A stretch of DNA of 35,274 nucleotides from Actinomycetaceae bacterium (GCA_028724905.1 JAQYTG010000014.1:1-35274); one strand, 5' to 3'; counted from the first letter of the stretch, positions 15,933 to 23,769 are shown. A program made the numbers and translations. Notes: generated by a model not told the origin, from the letters alone.

Positions 15933-16296
15933 CAGATGTTGCATGACTTTCTTGTAGCACAGCTCTTTTCCCATGTTTTTGTGCCTGACCTTTTGTTCCA
16001 GGGCTTTTGTTTCAAACCTTTTGTACCTGCCGCATAGCGTCACAGATGTTTCATCCGCGTATGTTTCGTGTGCCTCATGCGTTTTATGGTGCAGCAGCCT
16101 TCATCTGCACGTCGCATATTGCATATATGTTGCGGCTATCCCTCGTATACTCCGTTCTGATGCCAGAAGCGGGCCCAATGTTGCGTGCCCCTTGCCATGT
16201 GCTCATTGGGCTGAGCCGTGTACCCGCTGGGCTGGTGTGGATTGCACGCGGCGTCACGCAACTTGCTATGTGAATCTCGCGAGCGACATTGCCCGA
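15933..16296. other. Intergenic region between tRNA-His and orn
   Basis: A 364 bp gap between convergent genes. It holds the 14-bp array at 15976-16031, listed separately. CGTCACG occurs at 16252-16258. Plus-strand open frames cross it, one extending antisense into orn, but they lack an RBS and recognisable domains. No clear terminator hairpin stands out. Confidence 0.5.
15976..16031. repeat. 14-bp degenerate tandem array (4 units)
   Basis: Four contiguous 14-bp units: TTTTTGTGCCTGAC, CTTTTGTTCCAGGG, CTTTTGTTTCAAAC and CTTTTGTACCTGCC, giving YTTTTGTNYCWRVV. They start 44 bp after tRNA-His. Spacing is exact, there are no spacers, and the period is not a multiple of 3. Confidence 0.75.
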
Positions 16297-16977
16297 TCAT
16301 ATCGTGGCGGTATCAGTCTCCTTGTTGTCGAGCGCTGCGTGTGCCGCTTGCGCTTTGGTGATGGTGAGATCTGCTGCTATATGAGCTGCTGCCTCACGAG
16401 CCTCCTCAGTGCTTGGCCCTTCTCCGGCTGGCCATAAGGCAGCGCGGTAGTAGCGCAGCTCGTCGATAGAATCGTAGATATCCCCAATGGCGCGGTGATT
16501 GCCAGTCTTTTCTGGAGAGGCGAAATAGACGCGGGGGAACCAGCGCCGCGCCAGCTCTTTAATCGAGGAAACATCCACAATACGGTAGTGCAGATGGTCG
16601 ATCAGCTGGGGCATATCGCGCAGCAAAAACATTTTGTCGGTGCCAACGGAATTTCCACCCAGCGGAGCCTTGCCAGATTCAGGCACGAAACGCTTGATGT
16701 AATCGAGTACAGCTTTTTGGGCTGCTTCCATCGTCAGCCCGTTATCCCACTCATCAATGAGTCCGGTTGTGGTGTGCATATCGCGCACAAAATCATCCAT
16801 ATTGGCGAGAGCCTCGGGTGTGGGTTTGATAACGACGTCAAGCCCAGTATCAAAGGGATTGAGCTCAGCATCGGTGACGACAACGGCCACTTCGACGAGC
16901 CCATCTCGCTCGAGATCTAGCCCCGTCATTTCGCAGTCAATCCACACAATCGGCGTATTTTGTGCATTATTACTCAT
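16297..16977 (-). CDS. orn: Oligoribonuclease
   Basis: A 226-residue DEDDh 3'-5' exoribonuclease that degrades two- to five-nucleotide RNAs, the last step of mRNA decay, and pGpG from cyclic-di-GMP turnover. Signatures: VWIDCEMTGLDL (first catalytic Asp and Glu, about 11-22), the block PLGGNSVGTDKMFLLRDMPQL, DVSSIKELARRWFPRVY, and HRAIGDIYDSIDELRYYR with the catalytic His and Asp. A Glu/Ala-rich tail of about 30 residues follows. The ATG at 16977 begins one nucleotide after the discriminator base of tRNA-Arg (16979), so the pair is probably co-transcribed. Cutting at the tRNA 3' end would leave a message starting C-AUG with no Shine-Dalgarno. No later start keeps the conserved N-terminus. Confidence 0.95.
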   Translation of the reverse strand: MSNNAQNTPIVWIDCEMTGLDLERDGLVEVAVVVTDAELNPFDTGLDVVIKPTPEALANMDDFVRDMHTTTGLIDEWDNGLTMEAAQKAVLDYIKRFVPESGKAPLGGNSVGTDKMFLLRDMPQLIDHLHYRIVDVSSIKELARRWFPRVYFASPEKTGNHRAIGDIYDSIDELRYYRAALWPAGEGPSTEEAREAAAHIAADLTITKAQAAHAALDNKETDTATI

Positions 16978-16978
16978 G

Positions 16979-17051
16979 CGCCCCCAGCGGGACTCGAACC
17001 CACAACCTACGGATTAGAAGGCCGTTGCTCTATCCATTGAGCTATGGAGGC
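16979..17051 (-). tRNA. tRNA-Arg (TCT)
   Basis: Acceptor GCCTCCA pairs with TGGGGGC (one G-U). D arm GCTC...GAGC, anticodon loop CTTCTAA with anticodon TCT (reads AGA/AGG), T arm GTGGG-TTCGAGT-CCCGC, discriminator G. The anticodon stem's last pair (C-T) is mismatched. CCA is not encoded; the base after the discriminator is C and the orn ATG follows at once. Confidence 0.93.
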
Positions 17052-17410
17052 TAGAACGTGTAGCTGTAGCCGCTCCTCTACACGTCTGTGCTTTTCCTAA
17101 TGTACCCGCCTTGTACGTCATTGCCCAATTGAGGGAGGGAGAAGCTAGAGGAGAAGGGGATTTGTAGGACGATGGTGAGCTTGGGGAGCAGGGGATGCAG
17201 GGAAGAGAAAACTCGGGGAGCAGGGGATGTAGGGAAGAGAAAACTCGGAAGAACTAAGAGAGCGTTGGAAGAACTAAGAGAGCGGAGAAGGGAAAGGGGA
17301 AGTATGCGCGAGTTGCAGAGGCTCGGAAGAAAAAAGAGTCGTGAGCTCTCAATGCGGCTGGTGGGTGGCCGATGGCGCATAACGCGATAGATTTTTGCCA
17401 CAATAGAGAC
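17052..17410. other. Polypurine intergenic region upstream of the GTPase pair
   Basis: A 359 bp divergent gap. ACGTGTAG (17056-17063) and CTACACGT (17078-17085) form an 8-bp inverted repeat just upstream of tRNA-Arg. From about 17128 to 17345 the plus strand is overwhelmingly A and G. That stretch holds two 32-bp copies (17183-17214, 17215-17246; one difference) and then two 20-bp copies (17247-17266, 17267-17286; two differences). CACAAT (about 17399-17404) could be the -10 for the downstream gene. Confidence 0.65.
17183..17286. repeat. Two back-to-back tandem duplications (32 bp x2, 20 bp x2)
   Basis: The 32-bp unit opens GGGGAGCAGGGGATG and ends AGAGAAAACTC; its two copies differ at one base. 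The 20-bp unit GGAAGAACTAAGAGAGCGTT is repeated with the last two bases changed. The small divergence marks these as the youngest intergenic duplications in the window. Confidence 0.85.
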
Positions 17411-19030
17411 ATGACGAAAGAATCATCAGTGCGTGTGCTGCGGCCTCGCCGAGCTACTCTGAGAAAGGCACGTGCCCTGGCGGAAGCTGTTGATTCGGCT
17501 CAGCTGCCCGTATTGATGCCAGGAATGCGAGAGCTTGCCCGCGCGCGTGAGCGAGCGCACGCACTGTTATCCGTCCATATAATCCCACGCTGTGAAGCAT
17601 TGGCCATGCCCCTCGTTGTGGTGATAGCAGGTTCATCGGGAGTGGGGAAATCTGCTCTGTCCAATGCGCTTGCCGGCGAAAATGTCTGTGAAGTCTCTGC
17701 TCTGCGCCCCACGACCACAGAACCGATGGCGCTGGTCAGTGCTGCGAACGTGCAGACTCTTACTGTGCACCCGCTCGCTTCCATCGCCAGCGTGCAGGGG
17801 GTGCCAACGCTAGCTCAGGAGATTGCGTTAGTAGATTCGCCCAGCTTCGACTATTCGAATCCTGAGCTAGAAAAATCTGCACGTGCACTGCTGGATATGG
17901 CTCAGGCAGTGGTCTTTGTGACCACTGCTCACCGCTATGGTGACGGCGCAGCCTGGGACGTGTTGATGCAGCTGCGCCAGCGAAATCTGCCCGTGCTGGC
18001 TGTCCTCAATCGGGTGCCGCTGGATACGGATGGCAAGGCTGAGAAAGATTTTCGGCGGCTGTGGAGCTTGGCGGGATACGATCCTGATGCCGTTGTGGTG
18101 GTGAAAGAGGGGGAGCTTGGCATTGCTGGGGGTCCCGCCGTCACGCTCTGGCAGCACGCTGGTTTTGACAGTGAGACGCTGTGGGGGTGGATCAACGCGC
18201 AAGCCGAGCGCTCTCACAGTGACGGCAGAAAATACCGCAGACGCAGGGATGATGCAGACGCTTTGGCCGTGCAGGAGTTGAGCCGTGATGTGGAGGTAAT
18301 TGCAAACGGATTGGACAGCGCCCGCAATGCGATTGTCGATTTAGCCGATAAAGCACGCGAGGGCGCCGCAGGTCCGTTCGATAAGCTCAGTGTGAACATC
18401 TCAATGGCACGCTTTGGGCAGGGAGCTCCAAGTGCTCTATGGGAGGGGCTTGTAGCTCCTGAGGGAGTGCTCAATAAAGTGGCGGATATCGGCAAGAAAG
18501 CGGCGAAAGGAAAGCTGCAAGCAGCTCGGGATGCGCAGCTCACACAGCTCTTCGCCACGGTACTGACGTCAGTTTCGATTGCTTTACTGCAGGGGCTGAC
18601 GACGGCTCAGGGCAACATTGAACGTCTGTGGGAGAACGACGCCGTGGACACCACCCAGTTTGCGCAGCGAGGGCGAGCGGCAGTGGATGTACACGCTGTG
18701 TCGCGCACCGCGCTCCAACACTGGAAAGGTGATGTGGCGAGTCTGGCTCGTCGTGCTCATCAGCCGCAATGGGTAGGATTCCCGGGAAAGGCTGGACTCA
18801 TCGGGGTGGCGGCATCGGGAGTGGGCGGGGCGATGGATCTCGCCCGTCAATGTGGACTGGAGCAAACGGTGTGGGATGCTAGAGCGGCGCTCACTGAGAG
18901 AGTGAGTGAAGCTATGGAAAACCTGGTTAAGGCTTATTCTGAGGGGCTGGATGCCGTTGCCGTGCCAGAATCGAGAATTCTTAGAGAGGCCTTACACGAT
19001 TTTGTCGAGGCTTTTCAAGGAGGCGAATAA
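17411..19030 (+). CDS. Dynamin-family-like GTPase, first of a pair
   Basis: About 539 residues from ATG 17411. P-loop AGSSGVGKSALSNAL (about 73-87), then a likely switch threonine (RPTTTEPM), G3 as VDSPSFDYSNP and G4 as LNRVP, an unusual form of NKxD. The C-terminal half is largely helical with two moderately hydrophobic stretches (LFATVLTSVSIALLQGL and GLIGVAASGVGGAMDLA) that could touch the membrane. In actinobacteria such a gene is regularly paired with a second GTPase; the family label dynamin-like or YfjP-like is my recollection and the function is unknown. The frame opens at 17372, but CACAAT sits 6-7 nt before ATG 17411, so I prefer that leaderless-type start. Its TAA abuts the next gene's ATG. 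Confidence 0.8.
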   Translation: MTKESSVRVLRPRRATLRKARALAEAVDSAQLPVLMPGMRELARARERAHALLSVHIIPRCEALAMPLVVVIAGSSGVGKSALSNALAGENVCEVSALRPTTTEPMALVSAANVQTLTVHPLASIASVQGVPTLAQEIALVDSPSFDYSNPELEKSARALLDMAQAVVFVTTAHRYGDGAAWDVLMQLRQRNLPVLAVLNRVPLDTDGKAEKDFRRLWSLAGYDPDAVVVVKEGELGIAGGPAVTLWQHAGFDSETLWGWINAQAERSHSDGRKYRRRRDDADALAVQELSRDVEVIANGLDSARNAIVDLADKAREGAAGPFDKLSVNISMARFGQGAPSALWEGLVAPEGVLNKVADIGKKAAKGKLQAARDAQLTQLFATVLTSVSIALLQGLTTAQGNIERLWENDAVDTTQFAQRGRAAVDVHAVSRTALQHWKGDVASLARRAHQPQWVGFPGKAGLIGVAASGVGGAMDLARQCGLEQTVWDARAALTERVSEAMENLVKAYSEGLDAVAVPESRILREALHDFVEAFQGGE

Positions 19031-20557
19031 ATGGTAGATGTGCAGCTTCGACTTACGCAATTACAGCAGGCGGTGACGGCAGGGGGTGAGTTTTTTAGTC
19101 CTGGCGTCACGGCTCGTGCCAAAGAGGATCTTCGCTTGGCCCATGAGCGCATGAGTGTGGGTGATGGATTTGTGGTGGCTGCGCTGGTAGGGGGTACTGG
19201 CAGTGGAAAATCTAGTCTCTTTAATCGCCTCACTGGTCTGAATTTTGCTGCCGTAGGGGAAGTGCGCCCCACTACTCAGGAGATTATGGCGTGCACCTGG
19301 GGTGGGGATTCGTCGCGGTTGCTTGGCATATTGGACGTTGCTCCGCACGCGCAGTTTCACTTTGAATCAATTCTCACTGCTGGTGCTGATGAGTATGAAG
19401 CGATCGTCTTGCTCGATACCCCTGATTATGATTCGGTACAGCTTGCGCATTCAGGGCAGGTGGCGCGCATCATCCCGCTGGTAGATGTGTTGATTTGGGT
19501 GCTCGATCCGCAAAAATATGCAGATGCGACTATCTATCACACGTTGATGATGCTCGGCCGCAAACGGGTGCAAGCGGAGCGAACTGAGCCGGAGCTGGCC
19601 GATTCGGGGCTGGCTGAGCCGGAGCTGGTCGATTCGGGGCTGAACAATGGAGTTGTGGCTCCGCTGATCGTCGTACTCAATAAGATCGACACTGTGCCAG
19701 AGGCTGAACGCTCGGCGATGGTGGCCGATGTGCGCCATAAACTCGATGCGCTGGGATGTGCACACGTGCCGCTTTACGCCACTAGTGCGCTCACTGGAGA
19801 AGGCATAGATCAGCTTGATCGTTCGCTTGCTCGCGCCTCGGAAGATCATTCGGTGTGGCATCGGACGGCCGTAGCACAGCTTGATTCGGTGGCTCGTATC
19901 CTGCAAACACAAGTAGGCAAAGAGGAAGCGGATCTCGGCGGGGCGTTTGTGGATGAACTCGTCGATATTGTGGCAGGAGCCTCTGGGGTGAGTGCGGCTG
20001 CGGAGACGATCCGCGCATCAGGTGCCGTCGGTGGTGCTCGCCAGGCGACGCTGCGCCCGCAGGCACCGGCTCCTACGCTTACTGTGGCAGTGCGCGATAT
20101 GTGGGTGGCACACGTGATTACTGGCTTGCCTCAACAGTGGCAGGCTGCGGTCGAGCAGTCGGTTCCTACGGCAGAGCGACTTCGCAAACGCATTGCGCAA
20201 GCGCTTGCATCGGTGACGCCACCCAAGCCAGTGACGAAACGCCCGTGGGGATGGGTGCTAGGCGGGGTGCTACTGGCCATGATCGGTCTCGTGTGTGCCG
20301 TGCTCGGTGTGCCGGCTGCGGATATATGGTTGCGCGTTAGTGTGGGGATAGCAGGTGTGGTGCTAGGGGCGGCGCTTATCGTTCTGGGGGTATGGAGAGC
20401 TCGCACGAAAGCTCGAAAGAGAGCTAATAGTACGGCGGAATCGTATGATCGCGCTGTGCGTGAAGCGTTGGCACAGGAGTTGCGCAGCTCCCTGGTGCCT
20501 GGGCCAGAGGCGATTCTTAAACGCCATCGAGCCGCGCGTACCTTGCTCTGGGCATGA
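19031..20557 (+). CDS. GTPase with C-terminal membrane anchor, second of the pair
   Basis: A 508-residue protein. P-loop GGTGSGKSSLFNRL (about 53-66), G2 region VRPTTQEI, G3 LDTPDYDS (about 127-134), G4 LNKID (about 216) and a G5-like TSALTGEG. Residues about 407-450 form two membrane helices separated by a short loop, followed by a basic stretch (RARTKARKRA). So the GTPase domain is cytoplasmic and tethered. AAGGAGGCGAATAA precedes ATG 19031, the first gene's stop being within the spacer; translation is probably coupled. A 30-bp tandem duplication inserts EPELADSGLA-like repeats between G3 and G4. The pair may act on membrane shape or stress, but this is inference. Confidence 0.83.
   Translation: MVDVQLRLTQLQQAVTAGGEFFSPGVTARAKEDLRLAHERMSVGDGFVVAALVGGTGSGKSSLFNRLTGLNFAAVGEVRPTTQEIMACTWGGDSSRLLGILDVAPHAQFHFESILTAGADEYEAIVLLDTPDYDSVQLAHSGQVARIIPLVDVLIWVLDPQKYADATIYHTLMMLGRKRVQAERTEPELADSGLAEPELVDSGLNNGVVAPLIVVLNKIDTVPEAERSAMVADVRHKLDALGCAHVPLYATSALTGEGIDQLDRSLARASEDHSVWHRTAVAQLDSVARILQTQVGKEEADLGGAFVDELVDIVAGASGVSAAAETIRASGAVGGARQATLRPQAPAPTLTVAVRDMWVAHVITGLPQQWQAAVEQSVPTAERLRKRIAQALASVTPPKPVTKRPWGWVLGGVLLAMIGLVCAVLGVPAADIWLRVSVGIAGVVLGAALIVLGVWRARTKARKRANSTAESYDRAVREALAQELRSSLVPGPEAILKRHRAARTLLWA
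19586..19645. repeat. 30-bp in-frame tandem duplication in second GTPase
   Basis: Two 30-bp units (19586-19615 and 19616-19645) beginning GAGCCGGAGCTGG. They encode EPELADSGLA and EPELVDSGLN, an acidic insertion between G3 and G4. The first 25 bases differ at one position. Confidence 0.9.
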
Positions 20558-20905
20558 CAATGCTCTGGCATGAATAGGTCAGACCTGCTGAATTGGTTCG
20601 CTGATAATATCTGTTGGTCATACCTGTTGATAATACTCAGCAGACCGATATTGCCAACGCTTATTGCCAACGCTGCGTGGTGGATCTGATAGCACGCCCA
20701 GACTGGAAGCCAAAAGATTGGCGGGAGCTCACAGAAGATTGACGAGCGTTCTGGGAAGTTTGGGGGTGTCGGCATTGACGTGATGTGTGCACAGCTTGCT
20801 GACGAAGCGTGGTTATCCACAGATATATATACGTGACGCAGCCTCAGCTGACGATAGGCGATAGTGAAGATGTCATCGTCAGTGAATGTGAATGCGAGGT
20901 ACGTG
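20558..20905. other. Intergenic region upstream of the SSB-like gene
   Basis: A 348 bp gap. GGTCAGACCTGCTGA at 20577 recurs as GGTCATACCTGTTGA 39 bp on. ATTGCCAACGCTT is repeated back to back (20650-20662, 20663-20675). A perfect DnaA box lies at 20813-20821, next to an AT-rich GATATATATACG and CGTGACG (20832-20838). An open frame reaches back to 20864 but is not needed for the SSB-like protein. Confidence 0.55.
20813..20821 (+). promoter_or_regulatory. DnaA-box match upstream of the SSB-like gene
   Basis: TTATCCACA matches the DnaA-box consensus at all nine positions. It is followed by an AT-rich run and lies 85 bp before the gene start. It is a single box; no cluster is seen, so this is not an origin. 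Confidence 0.45.
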
Positions 20906-21481
20906 ATGGCAAATGATACTGTGATCAGCGTGCGGGGTTGGGCTGGGTGCGACCCCACTATCTATAAAAACGAAAACCCAGATTCGGGCGAAGATCTACA
21001 GCTATCTTCTGCAATTTTTACGCTCGGAGTGACGCCGCGTATGTACAACAAGCGATCTCATGCGTATGAAAATGGGGCGACGACGTGGTATTCCGTGCGC
21101 TGCTATGGATCGTTAGCTGTGAATGTAGGAAAGAGCGTCCGCAGAGGAGCTCCGCTGCTGGTGCGCGGGAGACTCATCACTCGTTCTTTTACGGATAAAC
21201 AAGGCACGGATCGTTCTGTGCAACAAATCGTGGCTGATTCGGTGGCAATTGATCTGAATTTTATGGTGGCTGCGTATGCTAAGAGCTCCGACGAGCTGAG
21301 GAATGTAGCTGCAGTCTCTGCTCCGGTGGCCGCTCATTCGAGCACAGTGAGCAGACTTGAGAGCAATACGATGATTGAGGGCAGTGAGATTCTCACTCAT
21401 GGTGGTGAAGAGATGAACGTAGAAGATATTGATCAAGAGTTGAAAAATCTACAGCGGCAGGAGGAGGCTATCGGGGCGTAA
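20906..21481 (+). CDS. SSB-like single-stranded DNA-binding protein
   Basis: A 191-residue protein whose first 110 residues form an OB fold of the bacterial SSB type: MANDTVISVRGWAG, TWYSVRCYGSLAVNVGKSVRRGAPLLVRGRL, and the strand TDRSVQQIVADSVAIDL. The C-terminus ends LKNLQRQEEAIGA and lacks the acidic ...DDIPF tip by which the main replicative SSB recruits partners. This makes it more likely the second actinobacterial SSB-like paralogue than the essential one; the main ssb normally lies by rpsF/rpsR, which are absent. ATG 20906 follows GCGAGGTACGTG, and homologues start at this MANDT-type position; the frame itself opens 14 codons earlier at 20864. A hairpin terminator follows. Confidence 0.8.
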   Translation: MANDTVISVRGWAGCDPTIYKNENPDSGEDLQLSSAIFTLGVTPRMYNKRSHAYENGATTWYSVRCYGSLAVNVGKSVRRGAPLLVRGRLITRSFTDKQGTDRSVQQIVADSVAIDLNFMVAAYAKSSDELRNVAAVSAPVAAHSSTVSRLESNTMIEGSEILTHGGEEMNVEDIDQELKNLQRQEEAIGA

Positions 21482-21506
21482 AAGATAAACGATGCAAATA
21501 CCGTGC

Positions 21507-21538
21507 CATCTCAACTGTGATATCTCACAGTTGAGATG
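21507..21538 (+). terminator. 14-bp perfect hairpin after the SSB-like gene
   Basis: CATCTCAACTGTGA (21507-21520) and its exact inverted copy (21525-21538) enclose the loop TATC, 26 bp after the stop codon. No T-tract follows. Same style as the hairpin at 10689-10729. Confidence 0.7.
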
Positions 21539-21674
21539 TGCTATAGCCAGCCGCTGTATGGCTGCGCGCTAATTGTATAGCCGCACGGTACTTAAAAATA
21601 GTGACAAGATCCGAATATATATATATGACATACATACCGTATGAGGTCATACATCATCATATCGGCGGTGTGCA

Positions 21675-21709
21675 GGGGTTGGCGTGGGGTGTGCCCAAAC
21701 GCCAACCCC
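21675..21709. repeat. 11-bp inverted repeat at the head of the 33-bp array
   Basis: GGGGTTGGCGT (21675-21685) and ACGCCAACCCC (21699-21709) with a 13-bp loop. The right arm ends exactly where the 33-bp tandem array begins, and its CCAACCCC is reminiscent of the CCTGGGG units in opposite orientation. Confidence 0.6.
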
Positions 21710-21840
21710 ACCGTTCGTACTGCCTGGGGTTTATGCACCTCTACCATTTATGCAACCTGGGGTTTTATATTTCTTTACCGTTTGCGCAGCTTGGGTGTAT
21801 GCCCCTCTACCGTTTGTACGACCTGGATCTAGTACTGTGA
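21710..21840. repeat. 33-bp degenerate tandem array (4 units)
   Basis: Units at 21710-21742, 21743-21776, 21777-21808 and 21809-21840 (33, 34, 32 and 32 bp). Each opens ACCRTTYRTRC-like and contains CYTGGG or CCTGGA about 15 bp in; the first and third end CCCCTCT or ACCTCT. There are no spacers, so it is a minisatellite and not a CRISPR. It lies 247 bp before ettA. Confidence 0.75.
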
Positions 21841-22086
21841 AAACAGTTCGTGCATAAAAACAACCGGTTAGCTTCACAGCTGGCTCGCGTGACGTAGGTT
21901 GAGGTTCGCCGTTCACCGTCGTCACGAATCTGTGCGGATCTGAGCCTCGATCTATATAGACTCATACGCTGCTTTGCGATGCTTGCCTGATTTTTGCCTG
22001 TGTGTGATAACCGATAGGCTTACCGTAGATGGTGGCATACGGCAACGCGTGCCACGTGTGACGGCAAAGACGGTGAAAGGGCTCTT

Positions 22087-23769
22087 GTGGCTGAATATAT
22101 TTATTCGATGGTACGCGCTCGCAAAAAGGTGGGAGACAAGGTCATTCTTGACGACGTTACGATGGCGTTTTTCCCAGGGGCGAAGATCGGTATGGTTGGC
22201 CCGAACGGGGCGGGTAAATCCACTATTTTGAAAATCATGGCAGGGCTCGATGAGCCGAGCAATGGCGAGGCGCGGCTTACCCCTGGCTATTCGGTGGGGA
22301 TTTTGATGCAAGAGCCGCCGTTGGAAGAAGACAAGACGGTGCTGGAAAACGTGAAATTAGCAGCAGCTGATATGTTTGCCAAGATTGATCGTTTCAACCA
22401 AATCGGCTTGGAGATGGGTGAGCCGGATGCGGATTTTGACGCACTCATGGAGGAGATGGGGCAGCTTCAAACGGAAATCGACGCTGCTAATGCCTGGGAT
22501 CTAGACTCTCAGTTGCAGCAGGCTATGGATGCTCTGCGGTGTCCGCCAGCAGATACGCCAGTCTCGGTGCTCTCAGGAGGAGAACGCCGCCGAGTGGCGC
22601 TGTGTAGGCTGCTCATTGAAGCACCGGACTTGCTTCTGCTCGACGAGCCTACCAACCATCTCGATGCCGAATCAGTGGACTGGCTGGAACAGCACCTTTC
22701 CCGTTACGAGGGGGCAGTGATTGCCGTCACCCACGACCGCTATTTCTTGGATCACGTCGCTCAGTGGATTGCGGAGGTGGATCGCGGGCATCTCTATCCT
22801 TATGAGGGTAACTACTCCACGTATTTGCAGAAGAAAGAGGAACGTCTGCAAGTACAGGGAAAGAAAGATGCCAAACTTCAAAAGCGTTTGAAAGAAGAGC
22901 TCGAATGGGTGCGTAGCTCGGCGAAAGGCCGGCAGGCAAAGAGTAAAGCTCGCTTGGCGCACTATGAGGAAATGGCTGCCGAAGCAGAGCGCTATCGCAA
23001 ACTTGATTTTGATGAGATTCAGATTCCGCCAGGGCCGCGGCTGGGCAACATCGTGCTGGAGGCGAAGAACATTGAGAAAGGTTTCGACGGGCGCACGCTC
23101 ATCAAAGACCTCTCGTTCACGTTGCCTCGCAACGGTATCGTGGGCATCATCGGCCCGAATGGTGTAGGCAAGACCACCCTATTCAAAACCATTGTGGGTC
23201 TAGAACCGCTCGATGCGGGTCAGCTGAGAGTGGGCGAGACGGTGCAACTCTCATACGTCGACCAGAACCGCGCCGGTATTGCCCCCGACAAAAATGTGTG
23301 GGAAGTGGTCAGCGATGGGCTCGACTACATCCAGGTAGGGAAGGTGGAGATGCCTTCGCGTGCATACGTGAGTGCTTTCGGCTTTAAGGGAGCTGATCAG
23401 CAGAAACTCGCGGGCGTGCTCTCAGGTGGAGAACGCAACCGTCTGAATCTCGCGCTCACGCTCAAGCAGGGTGGCAACCTGATCTTGCTCGACGAGCCAA
23501 CGAACGATCTGGATGTAGAAACTCTGGGTTCCCTGGAAAATGCACTGCTGCAATTTCCTGGATGTGCGGTGGTGATCACCCATGACCGCTGGTTCTTGGA
23601 TCGCGTGGCCACTCATATCCTTGCGTGGGAGGGCACCGAAGAAGAGCCTTACAACTGGTACTGGTTTGAGGGGAACTTTGAGAGCTACGAGAAGAATAAG
23701 ATTGAGCGTCTAGGCCCTGATGCTAACCGTCAGAGCGCGGCCACCTATCGGAAGCTCAAGCGCGACTGA
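22087..23769 (+). CDS. ettA: EttA-type ABC-F translation factor
   Basis: A 560-residue cytoplasmic ABC-F ATPase with two nucleotide-binding domains and no membrane part. First domain: Walker A GPNGAGKST (about 38-46), signature LSGGERRRVAL, Walker B LLLLDEPTNHLD. A charged helical linker (about 245-305, rich in K, E, R and Q) is the P-site tRNA-interaction motif. Second domain: GPNGVGKTT, LSGGERNRLNLAL and LILLDEPTNDLD. EttA binds the ribosomal E site and throttles the first elongation step according to the ATP/ADP ratio. GTG 22087 follows AAAGGG at 5 nt. Length matches the EttA group (about 555-560), which separates it from other ABC-F types. Confidence 0.95.
   Translation: MAEYIYSMVRARKKVGDKVILDDVTMAFFPGAKIGMVGPNGAGKSTILKIMAGLDEPSNGEARLTPGYSVGILMQEPPLEEDKTVLENVKLAAADMFAKIDRFNQIGLEMGEPDADFDALMEEMGQLQTEIDAANAWDLDSQLQQAMDALRCPPADTPVSVLSGGERRRVALCRLLIEAPDLLLLDEPTNHLDAESVDWLEQHLSRYEGAVIAVTHDRYFLDHVAQWIAEVDRGHLYPYEGNYSTYLQKKEERLQVQGKKDAKLQKRLKEELEWVRSSAKGRQAKSKARLAHYEEMAAEAERYRKLDFDEIQIPPGPRLGNIVLEAKNIEKGFDGRTLIKDLSFTLPRNGIVGIIGPNGVGKTTLFKTIVGLEPLDAGQLRVGETVQLSYVDQNRAGIAPDKNVWEVVSDGLDYIQVGKVEMPSRAYVSAFGFKGADQQKLAGVLSGGERNRLNLALTLKQGGNLILLDEPTNDLDVETLGSLENALLQFPGCAVVITHDRWFLDRVATHILAWEGTEEEPYNWYWFEGNFESYEKNKIERLGPDANRQSAATYRKLKRD

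Larger units (their letters stand above)
21482..22086. other. Repeat-rich intergenic region between SSB-like gene and ettA
   Basis: A 605 bp gap, the longest in the window with no gene or gene fragment, made of a 14-bp perfect hairpin (21507-21538), an 11-bp inverted repeat (21675-21709) and a four-unit 33-bp tandem array (21710-21840), listed separately. CGTGACG and CGTCACG occur at 21888-21894 and 21920-21926. TATATA-rich DNA lies at about 21615-21630. No RBS-supported gene is present; the open frames through the array are artefacts of its composition. Confidence 0.6.

Noticed and set aside
15973..16437. Plus-strand reading frame of about 150 codons beside orn
   Set aside because: It begins at the 14-bp array, lacks an RBS and continues antisense into orn; no domain is visible.
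20813..20838. Replication origin
   Set aside because: Only a single DnaA box is seen and dnaA, dnaN or gyr genes are absent.
21710..21840. Possible CRISPR array (four 33-bp units)
   Set aside because: Units are contiguous with no unique spacers and diverge from each other; no cas gene is in the window. The same reasoning removes the 22-bp array at 30644-30797.
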